From assembly GCA_005887855.1 (NCBI GenBank), contig VBQB01000253.1, positions 1 through 20,603 of the forward strand: DNA of 20,603 nt, given 5' to 3'. The stretch's first letter is position 1; each line of letters starts with the position of its first letter. The position numbers were made by a program, and so were the translations under genes. Shown piece after piece: positions 15,261 through 20,603 of this stretch. The notes under the pieces are model-generated. The model worked only from the letters and a program-made list of their open reading frames with translations, ran no database searches and was not told the DNA's origin. This DNA comes from Verrucomicrobiota bacterium. Lineage in GTDB: Bacteria > Verrucomicrobiota > Verrucomicrobiae > Chthoniobacterales > UBA10450.

Positions 15261-16543
15261 GCTGGCGGGCGCGTCTCTGATTGGAAATTTCGCGTGATCA
15301 ATCGTGCGCCTTTGTTGAAAGTGAAATAAGCCCAGGCCCACTGGAAGAGCACTGCGATCCGGTTGCGAAAGCCGACCAGAAAAATGATGTGCACAAATAA
15401 CCAGACAAGCCAGGCTGGAAGTCCGCTCAGATGCACAAAATTCAAATCCGCGACTGCCTTATTCCGTCCGATCGTGGCCATGCTTCCCTTGTCCCAGTAC
15501 CGGAATCGACGTGGTTTGCGGTTGGCGATCATCCTGAGAACGTTTCGAGCGGCATGGCGGCCTTGCTGCATGGCGACCGGTGACACGCCCGGCAACGGCT
15601 GCCCAGTTTGATGAGAAAAATTCGCGAGGTCACCAATCACCTGGACTTCCGGATGTCCGGGAATGGTAAGATCGTCGTTGACCATGACGCGGCCGACTCG
15701 GTCGACCGGCACGCCGAGTGTTTTACCAACAAACGAAGCATTGTTACCTGCCGCCCAGATTTTCACGCGACACGGAATAAATTCGTCGCCCACTTGCAGT
15801 CCGGTCTCAGTGAGATTGGTGGCACGTGTGCCCGTGCGCACTTCCACGCCAAGAGCGACAAGTTGTTTCATCGCGCTCGCGGACAAATCCTCCGGAAAGG
15901 CAGCCAGCAGACGCGGCTCCGCTTCGATGAGAATCACGCGCGCCTGCGACGGGTCGATATGTCGAAAATCCTTCGCGAGCGTATAACGCGCGATCTCTGC
16001 GATCGCCCCGGCCATTTCCACACCAGTTGGACCACCGCCAATGATTACGAAAGTCATCGCAGCCTTGCGAGCGGCCTCGTCCGTGATTTTTTCCGCGTAC
16101 TCGAATGCCATGAGCAAACGGCGCCGCAGTTCGATTGCGTCCTCCAGACTTTTTAGCCCGGGCGCCAATTTCTCCCACTCGTTGTGTCCAAAATATGAGT
16201 GCCGTGCTCCGGTGGCGACGATGAGGAAGTCGTAAGCGATTTCCATGTCGGTTGTCTTTATTTTTTTGGCATCAACGTCCACCGATTGCACTTCCGCGAG
16301 CATCACCTCCATGTTCTTGCATTTGCTCAACACCGCACGCACCGGCGCAGCGATGTCGGCTGGCGAAAGCGCCGCCGTTGCGACTTGATAGAGCAGCGGT
16401 TGAAAAAGATGATAGTTCGTGCGGTCAATCACGGTTACGCGCACATCTTTGCAGGCGAGCTTTTTCGCCGCCTCGAGCCCGCCAAAGCCCGCTCCGACTA
16501 TCACGACGCGCGGCATTTCCGTCGGGAGATTTTCCATATGCAA
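15257..16543 (-). CDS. ndh: Type II NADH:quinone oxidoreductase (NDH-2)
   Basis: A single-subunit, non-proton-pumping NADH dehydrogenase on the cytoplasmic face of the inner membrane, passing electrons from NADH through FAD to quinone. The 428 residues show the FAD dinucleotide fold VVIVGAGFGGLEAAKKLA (13-30), the FQPLLYQVATAALSPADIA segment that contacts FAD and quinone, the NADH fold FVIIGGGPTGVEMAG (about 164-178), and VQVIGDLAN followed by GVSPVAMQQGRHAARN. The C-terminal part (WLVWLFVHIIFLVGFRNR) is the amphipathic membrane-attachment helix. ATG 16543 and ATG 16537 are both possible starts; no strong ribosome site separates them. It leads the ndh-panE-ybeY cluster. Confidence 0.93.
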   Translation of the reverse strand: MHMENLPTEMPRVVIVGAGFGGLEAAKKLACKDVRVTVIDRTNYHLFQPLLYQVATAALSPADIAAPVRAVLSKCKNMEVMLAEVQSVDVDAKKIKTTDMEIAYDFLIVATGARHSYFGHNEWEKLAPGLKSLEDAIELRRRLLMAFEYAEKITDEAARKAAMTFVIIGGGPTGVEMAGAIAEIARYTLAKDFRHIDPSQARVILIEAEPRLLAAFPEDLSASAMKQLVALGVEVRTGTRATNLTETGLQVGDEFIPCRVKIWAAGNNASFVGKTLGVPVDRVGRVMVNDDLTIPGHPEVQVIGDLANFSHQTGQPLPGVSPVAMQQGRHAARNVLRMIANRKPRRFRYWDKGSMATIGRNKAVADLNFVHLSGLPAWLVWLFVHIIFLVGFRNRIAVLFQWAWAYFTFNKGARLITRNFQSETRPPA

Positions 16544-16690
16544 GAATGTTCCGAGAAAGAAAACCGATGCGAGGATTTTCTACTCGGGCGACGCTCTGCG
16601 GAGTTGTCGAATTCCCTAATGTCTCACCTCGCCACGGGAGTTGCCAAAACCAGTTGTGAGGGCTGCAATCGCCGCTATCTTTCGCGCCTT

Positions 16691-16900
16691 ATGCCGAAAT
16701 CAGTTGCTCGCAGCAAAACACGCAAGGCCGTGGCAAAACGTTTCAAAATCACGGCGCGCGGCAAAGTATTAAGGGCGCAATCCTCGCGCCGGCATTTGCT
16801 GTCGTCCAAGAACGCGAAACGTAGACGCCAGCTGGGCAAAGCGGCGCGGGTGGACGACACTGACGTGGCCCGCATCAAGGCCAACCTGCCATTCGGCTAG
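16691..16900 (+). CDS. rpmI: 50S ribosomal protein bL35
   Basis: bL35 is a small, strongly basic protein of the large ribosomal subunit. From ATG 16691 the product is 69 residues, close to the usual 64-67, and matches the family: SKTRKAVAKRFKITARGKVLR, then SRRHLLSSKNAKRRRQLGK, and the C-terminal DVARIKANLP. The frame stays open to an ATG at 16619, which would add 24 residues including a CEGC pair; no Shine-Dalgarno precedes either start. In most bacteria rpmI lies between infC and rplT. Here neither is in the window: ndh is divergent on the left, and a minus-strand lipoprotein and ffs lie on the right. Confidence 0.92.
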   Translation: MPKSVARSKTRKAVAKRFKITARGKVLRAQSSRRHLLSSKNAKRRRQLGKAARVDDTDVARIKANLPFG

Positions 16901-16926
16901 AAGGATCAGCGCGCCTGGAGAACTTC

Positions 16927-16943
16927 GGAGCGCGATGCGCTCC
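16927..16943. terminator. Perfect hairpin between convergent genes
   Basis: GGAGCGC-GAT-GCGCTCC is a perfect 7-bp GC-rich stem with a 3-base loop. It lies 26 bases after the rpmI stop and 11 bases past the stop of the convergent small lipoprotein gene. The place suits a bidirectional terminator, but no T-run follows on either side. It could instead be a dispersed repeat or protein-binding site. Confidence 0.45.
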
Positions 16944-16954
16944 TAGAAAGCCAT

Positions 16955-17149
16955 CTAATAGCGAAACTGCGGCGAGGGTTCTTGGCTGGCGCTGTATGTG
17001 GTCCTGGTGACAGTCGTTGTTCTTATGACCGGCGGCATTGCGCCGGGCGCGGGTTCCGGACTATAAAGATCACGCCGATTGACCAGAGTGGTGCACGAAC
17101 ATTGAAGAACAACGAATAAAAACAATGCCAGCCATTTCACGGTGCCCAT
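16955..17149 (-). CDS. Small putative lipoprotein
   Basis: A 64-residue product I do not recognise as a named family. From ATG 17149 it has a classic short signal: Lys5, then a hydrophobic run WLALFLFVVL, then QCSC with Cys19 as the probable lipid-attachment site. The lipobox is atypical, since Gln is at -3. The mature part is proline- and threonine-rich (SPEPAPGAMPP, RTTTVTRTTYSA) and likely disordered. The frame is open up to a codon at 17176 but that extension lacks signal-peptide character. Small lipoproteins of this sort often tether or decorate the outer membrane; no function is claimed. It is convergent with rpmI and divergent from ffs. Confidence 0.55.
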   Translation of the reverse strand: MGTVKWLALFLFVVLQCSCTTLVNRRDLYSPEPAPGAMPPVIRTTTVTRTTYSASQEPSPQFRY

Positions 17150-17240
17150 GGAAACAGAAGGGCGGTGGATTGTCAATGCGAGCGATTTTCTTATTTACAA
17201 AATGCGATTGCACGATCCCGATCTTGCGGGAAATTCGTTC

Positions 17241-17337
17241 TCCGTCAGGGGCTATGGATTGAGGACTTACAAACCCCGCCAGGGCAGGAATGCAGCAACG
17301 GTAGTCTGATCCTTTTTGCCGTAGTTCTCTGGCGGAC
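17241..17337 (+). ncRNA. ffs: Signal recognition particle RNA (4.5S-type)
   Basis: This is the small bacterial SRP RNA that binds Ffh and targets nascent membrane proteins. The conserved apical domain reads CAGG-GCA-GGAA-TGC-AGCA (about 17279-17297), with the GGAA (GNRA) tetraloop on a 3-bp stem above the symmetric internal loop that holds Ffh. A long closing stem supports the ends: CCGTCAGGGGCTATGG (17242-17257) pairs almost fully with CCGTAGTTCTCTGGCGG (17319-17335), including G-U pairs and one bulge. An inner stem GGACTTAC/GTAGTCT connects the two. The 3' end runs into ACTTTTCTTT, which may end transcription. The ends are given to within a few bases. Confidence 0.88.
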
Positions 17338-17360
17338 TTTTCTTTGACGCCTAATCTGAC

Positions 17361-17648
17361 GTGAAGCTCCTCAAAGTGAAAACGGCACGCTTTACACGCG
17401 TGGTCGAAAAAGCCGGTGAACCGGAAGTTTATACACTTTGGCAAAAGCCGGGTGCCGATCGTCATTTTCAATCGCAGATAAAGAACAACCGGGTCATGAC
17501 GATCCAAAAGAGCGAGGGTGGAACAGACTTTGGATTCGTAGGGTTCAAAGAGAGAAAAGGCGCGACTTATCTTGTTTTTCCCAAATCGCTAAAACGATTT
17601 GCAGACAAGCGGATCGTCGGAATCGATTGGACGGTTGTTGATCGCTAG
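17361..17648 (+). CDS. Small hypothetical protein next to ffs
   Basis: A 95-residue, basic protein (MKLLKVKTARFTRVVEKAG at the N terminus, WTVVDR at the C terminus) that I do not recognise. It has no signal peptide, membrane segment or cysteine. The alternation of short beta-like strands (YTLWQ, RVMTIQKS, DFGFVGF, TYLVFPKSLKRF, IVGIDW) suggests a small all-beta fold. Support for being real: a clean frame in the space between ffs and the MoeZ-like gene, and protein-like composition with regularly spaced hydrophobic residues. The next gene has its own -10 element, so they need not be in one operon. The start at 17361 has no clear ribosome site (ATCTGAC precedes the GTG-like codon). Confidence 0.6.
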   Translation: MKLLKVKTARFTRVVEKAGEPEVYTLWQKPGADRHFQSQIKNNRVMTIQKSEGGTDFGFVGFKERKGATYLVFPKSLKRFADKRIVGIDWTVVDR

Positions 17649-17679
17649 GGCCCGAGATTCGACTCTCTGCAGCGAATTA

Positions 17680-17688
17680 TGCTACAAT
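17680..17688 (+). promoter_or_regulatory. Extended -10 element before the MoeZ-like gene
   Basis: TGCTACAAT is an extended -10 (TGn plus TACAAT, 5 of 6 consensus bases). Transcription would start near 17695, only about six bases before the ATG at 17701. No Shine-Dalgarno is present, so the message would be nearly leaderless. I do not see a good -35. The call is by eye. Confidence 0.5.
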
Positions 17689-17700
17689 AAAGTTCGCGAC

Positions 17701-18879
17701 ATGAAGCGAAGCATTATCGACGAAAAACGAAGCGACTCGATCCAGTTAAGCAATCAAGAACGGGACCGTTATTCGCGCCATCTCATCATGCCGGAAGTCA
17801 CGCCGGCCGGGCAGCGGCGCTTAAAGGCGGCGCGCGTTTTGTGCATCGGCGCGGGCGGCCTCGGATCGCCGGCTGCGCTGTATCTGGCCGCAGCTGGTGT
17901 CGGTACAATCGGAATAGTCGATTTCGACGATGTCGATCTTTCGAATTTGCAGCGGCAAATTCTCCACGGAACAAGCGATATTGGCCGGGGTAAGTTGGAA
18001 TCCGCGCGGGATCGCTTGCGTGAAACCAATCCGCAGATCGACATCGAACTGCACAAATGCCGTATCTCGAGCGAGAATGCGTCCGCAATCATCGCGCAGT
18101 ACGACGTGGTCGTGGACGGCTCGGATAATTTTCCGACGCGATATTTGTCAAACGACGTCTGCGTTTTTGCGCGCAAGCCGAATGTCTACGGCTCCGTCTT
18201 TCGTTTTGAGGGACAAACCACCGTGTTCGCGCCTCATTTGGGCGGCCCGTGTTACCGCTGCTTGTTTCCAGAGCCGCCTGCGCCAGATACAGTTCCAAAC
18301 TGTGCGGAAGCGGGAGTGCTTGGCGTTTTGCCCGGGATTATCGGGATGTTGCAGGCAATCGAGACGATCAAGCTGATCATTGGCATCGGCGATCCGATCA
18401 TCGGACGCCTCCTGCACTTCGACGCGCTCAAAACGAAATTCCGAGAACTTAACTTGCGACGCGATCCTGCATGCCCTGTTTGCGGGGAACATCCAACAAT
18501 TTTCTCGCCGATTGATTACGAAGAGTTTTGCGGAACACGCTCAGCCCGCCACGCCGCCGAGATTGCAACGATCCGTGTGCACGAATTGAAACGACAGATG
18601 GAAGCGAACGGGCGACTTACGATTGTCGATGTGCGGGAGCCGTTCGAATTCGAGATCGCGCGCATAGCAGATTCGAAGCTAATTCCGCTGGCCGAATTGC
18701 CGGGTCGCCTTGACGAGCTCCGGCAAGACGAGGAGATCATCCTGGTTTGCAAGAGTGGCGGGCGCAGTGCACACGCGGCGGAGTTGCTGCGAGCTGCTGG
18801 ATTCACAAATTCGTACAGCCTCGAAGGCGGAATTGATGCGTGGGCAGACCAAATCGATCCGACGATGCAGAAGTATTGA
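17701..18879 (+). CDS. MoeB/MoeZ-type adenylyltransferase-rhodanese fusion
   Basis: An E1-like enzyme that adenylates, then sulfurates, the C terminus of a ubiquitin-like sulfur carrier (MoaD/ThiS/CysO type), resembling MoeZ and MOCS3. It has 392 residues. The adenylation domain has GAGGLGSP (50-57), DFDDVDLSNLQRQ (74-86), DGSDN (139-143) and Cys201 in PNCAEAGVLG, the likely conjugating cysteine. Two zinc pairs are present, CYRC (184, 187) and CPVC (258, 261). The C-terminal rhodanese domain (about 290-392) has VDVREPFEFEIA and the active-site loop CKSGGRSA with Cys350, then GGIDAW. ATG 17701 is preferred over 17599 because the domain begins soon after and an extended -10 lies at 17680. No sulfur-carrier gene adjoins it. 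Confidence 0.93.
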   Translation: MKRSIIDEKRSDSIQLSNQERDRYSRHLIMPEVTPAGQRRLKAARVLCIGAGGLGSPAALYLAAAGVGTIGIVDFDDVDLSNLQRQILHGTSDIGRGKLESARDRLRETNPQIDIELHKCRISSENASAIIAQYDVVVDGSDNFPTRYLSNDVCVFARKPNVYGSVFRFEGQTTVFAPHLGGPCYRCLFPEPPAPDTVPNCAEAGVLGVLPGIIGMLQAIETIKLIIGIGDPIIGRLLHFDALKTKFRELNLRRDPACPVCGEHPTIFSPIDYEEFCGTRSARHAAEIATIRVHELKRQMEANGRLTIVDVREPFEFEIARIADSKLIPLAELPGRLDELRQDEEIILVCKSGGRSAHAAELLRAAGFTNSYSLEGGIDAWADQIDPTMQKY

Positions 18880-19708
18880 TCGGCATAGTAACCATAATCG
18901 TTCGGGGGTAATTCGTTCAGGTATGCGCGTGTGCGCGCCCACCGCTGCACTGTACTGAAAGACCGCTTTCACCAGTTCGATGGACATCCCGGTGGAGAAA
19001 TCTTCGCGAACCATAAAGCGCGGCGTCTCTTTGCTGGCCAGGACTTCGTAAGTTTCCGTTCCCTTCGATTTTTCGATTCGGTAAACGGCACGAATCGCAT
19101 CAAAGGTTCCCGCGGGCACATGAACCTGGTCCGCTTTGGTAACTTTGCTGGCAACCTTGCTAATGCCGGTCGCAGGATCATAAACGGTGAAGTCCAATTT
19201 TTGCCCGATCTCCAAACGGCTGGCGAGCACCGCGGCCCAATCGATCCGTTGATCAATGGTGCCGGCAGGGACAGCCGCTTACCGGTTTCATCTCCGCGAG
19301 TTTCGCCTCATTCGTCACGTTGTCGGCGGTTGTTCCAGCTAATCCGCTCACGCGATCGCCCCCGTACGTGAGACTCATCGAATAGGTCTTTTTCGTCTTC
19401 CGTCGTTCGATCCGCAGCGCGGCCGAGATCGGGTGAAAAGAGGAACTGGCAACGGATTCCCACTCCTGATTGAAGCCCCTTGCCGCAAAACGAAAATTGC
19501 CATCAGATTGCTTGTCCACGGTAATCGTAAACGTCGCGATCTGTTTTCCGTTGCGTACTATCCGGTATTCGAAGCGTCCGGTGCGCAGCCGAATAGCGTC
19601 GAACTTCGCGTCGGGCGTCTCTGGCGGATTCTTATCGAGCAGCGTGCTTTGCGCAATCGCCGTCAGGGCGCCAAATAGAAGGACGAACGCGGTCGATCGC
19701 CATTTCAT
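18679..19708 (-). pseudogene. DUF3108-like exported protein, frameshifted, with run-on 3' end
   Basis: Two overlapping minus-strand frames together make one DUF3108-like protein, a family of exported proteins of unknown function. The first frame starts at ATG 19708 with signal peptide MKWRSTAFVLLFGALTAIA, then FEYRIVRNGKQIATFTITV, and ends after MKPVSG with junk residues and a stop at 19253. The second picks up at VPAGTIDQRIDWAAVLASR and continues with GQKLDFTVYDPATG, VPAGTFDAIRAVYRIEK and SIELVKA. The switch falls near 19270-19285. Past SIELVKA the frame runs on for about 80 unfamiliar residues and overlaps the 3' end of the MoeZ-like gene by about 200 bases. A sequencing or assembly error could explain the frameshift but less easily the run-on. 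Confidence 0.72.
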
Positions 19709-19736
19709 TTCGCTATTCAAAGCAGCCAGGCGAGAA

Positions 19737-20300
19737 CTATTTCAAGACTGCCGCCAGATCATCCGCGGCCGGGACATTGTCCCATTGCTTCCGCAACTCG
19801 CCATCTTTCCCGAAGACGAAGACGCGGAAATCCGTTGCTTCGGGCTGCCCGCCGAGTTGTGACGACACCGTCCCATCAAAATCCGTCACGGCGAAGACAT
19901 CGTCTCTCGCATTATGCGTAATTTTCTTTGCGTCGTATCGTGGCTGAAGACGCCTTGCCTCTTCGTCGAGGCGATGCCGCACCAGCATGGTCGCGATCTT
20001 GCCTCCGAGCAGTGTGTGCTTTCTGGTGAAGTTCAGAACCGTAATCATTCTATAACTCGGATTGCCGAGACAATAATCGGGAACACGGTCCCCAAGGGCG
20101 CGCGCCTTCTCCGAACCTGCTCTTGTCGTCAAGACGACGACGCTGACGTGACCGTCGGCAGTGGAAAGGATGTGTCCATCGACGTCGACAAACTTGAGCG
20201 CGTAGATTTGTCCGACTGAAAGAGCTGCGTGCAAAGGCGCAACGAAAAGAAAAGAAACTGCTTTCACGAACAAAAAGAATTGAAGTGCGCGCGGCCTCAC
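19737..20300 (-). CDS. Exported thioredoxin-fold-like protein without CXXC
   Basis: A 187-residue exported protein. The start is taken at GTG 20300, giving a compact signal (RPRALQFFLFVKAVSFLFVAPLHA); the frame also offers TTG 20321, which would overlap the divergent gene. The mature part begins LSVGQIYALKFVDVDGHILSTADG. It has a VSVVVLTTRAGSEKARAL strand-helix unit like the start of a redoxin fold, but threonine/arginine stand where a CXXC would be. It ends in DFRVFVFGKDGELRKQWDN followed by PAADDLAAVLK, a typical thioredoxin-fold last hairpin and helix. The resemblance is to YtfJ-like and AhpC/TSA-like proteins. A non-redox binding role is inferred. It lies 28 bases upstream of the DUF3108-like gene on the same strand. 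Confidence 0.7.
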   Translation of the reverse strand: MRPRALQFFLFVKAVSFLFVAPLHAALSVGQIYALKFVDVDGHILSTADGHVSVVVLTTRAGSEKARALGDRVPDYCLGNPSYRMITVLNFTRKHTLLGGKIATMLVRHRLDEEARRLQPRYDAKKITHNARDDVFAVTDFDGTVSSQLGGQPEATDFRVFVFGKDGELRKQWDNVPAADDLAAVLK

Positions 20301-20320
20301 GAGTAAGCAGATTGGCGACA

Positions 20321-20603
20321 ATGACGCGCGCTGACAAGTTCTGGATCCCCGCGTCTGTGTGGCGTTGCTTATTACCGAGAAACGCGAGGATTGCCTGCGT
20401 TTGCTTGTCGATCGTTTTTGTCTGCGGCTTTACTGGCTGCGATCGACTGATGACTTCTCGCTACACGCAGCTCGTTAAAGACGCCGATGGAAAGTCGGCG
20501 CAAGGAGACTTTTTGCGCGCAATCGATCTTTACGAAGCCGCGCTCGATGACAGCCCACGATGTGCTGAGATCCATTACAAGCTAGCGGTACTTTACGATG
20601 ACA
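20321..20603 (+). CDS. TPR lipoprotein, 5' part (runs off the window)
   Basis: The first 94 residues of an exported protein; the rest lies beyond the window. Starting at ATG 20321 it has a basic N terminus (RCLLPRNAR), a hydrophobic run IACVCLSIVFVCG, then FTGC with Cys40 as probable lipidation site. An alternative start is GTG 20357. After that comes a tetratricopeptide-like unit: AQGDFLRAIDLYEAALDDSPRCA and IHYKLAVLYDD, with the characteristic G..AI..YE.AL..P and Y.LA..Y spacing. TPR units mediate protein-protein contacts; the partner is unknown. It is divergent from the redoxin-fold gene, with about 20 bases or less between their starts. This gene was not among the long open frames because it is cut by the window edge. 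Confidence 0.75.
   Translation, partial: MTRADKFWIPASVWRCLLPRNARIACVCLSIVFVCGFTGCDRLMTSRYTQLVKDADGKSAQGDFLRAIDLYEAALDDSPRCAEIHYKLAVLYDD

Noticed and set aside
1..20603. CRISPR array, tRNA or rRNA genes
   Set aside because: No regularly spaced repeats and no tRNA-like cloverleaf or rRNA sequence were recognised by reading both strands; only the SRP RNA stood out.

Overview
The window looks like chromosomal DNA of a free-living member of the Verrucomicrobiota, probably the Chthoniobacterales/Spartobacteria type common in soil. This is an inference from gene content, not from a marker-gene search. The pointers are a TIGR03067-type lipoprotein, a Chlamydia-CADD-like protein, a ClpS-DUF2017 pair, small orphan lipoproteins, a TreS-maltokinase fusion and few strong Shine-Dalgarno sites. 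Most of the window is ordinary housekeeping sequence; only about 6.8-7.6 kb is clearly mobile DNA.

Layout. (1) 0.1-0.6 kb, minus: a TIGR03067 lipoprotein. (2) 0.7-6.0 kb, plus: recJ-recG-htrA, a tight operon with one-base stop/start overlaps, covering DNA repair and fork rescue plus an envelope protease. (3) 6.0-6.7 kb, minus: a CADD/PqqC-like di-metal protein with its own good promoter. (4) 6.8-7.6 kb: a frameshifted IS200-like/RAYT transposase between inverted copies of a two-hairpin REP module, plus a solo third copy. (5) 7.6-11.7 kb, minus: a trehalose synthase-maltokinase fusion and a secreted DUF4440 protein. (6) 12.0-12.9 kb, plus: an ECF sigma factor overlapping a tiny RskA-like anti-sigma candidate. 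(7) 12.9-16.5 kb, minus: ndh-panE-ybeY-clpS-DUF2017, with overlapping or near-touching ends. (8) 16.7-18.9 kb, mainly plus: rpmI (bL35), the SRP RNA gene ffs, an unrecognised 95-residue protein and a MoeZ/MOCS3-like MoeB-rhodanese fusion; a small lipoprotein sits on the minus strand between rpmI and ffs. (9) 18.7-20.3 kb, minus: a broken DUF3108-like gene preceded by a thioredoxin-fold exported protein. (10) 20.3 kb to the end, plus: the start of a TPR lipoprotein.

How the genes work together. recJ/recG/htrA, ybeY, clpS, ffs and rpmI serve core repair, ribosome and protein quality control. ndh feeds the quinone pool, panE serves CoA synthesis, the MoeZ-like protein activates sulfur carriers, and TreS-Mak connects trehalose to maltose-1-phosphate. 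The CADD homologue would make p-aminobenzoate for folate if it works like the chlamydial enzyme. The two most rewarding items are that homologue, in which every CADD functional residue I can recall is kept at a constant offset, and the two-hairpin REP/RAYT family. No wholly new multi-gene system was evident.
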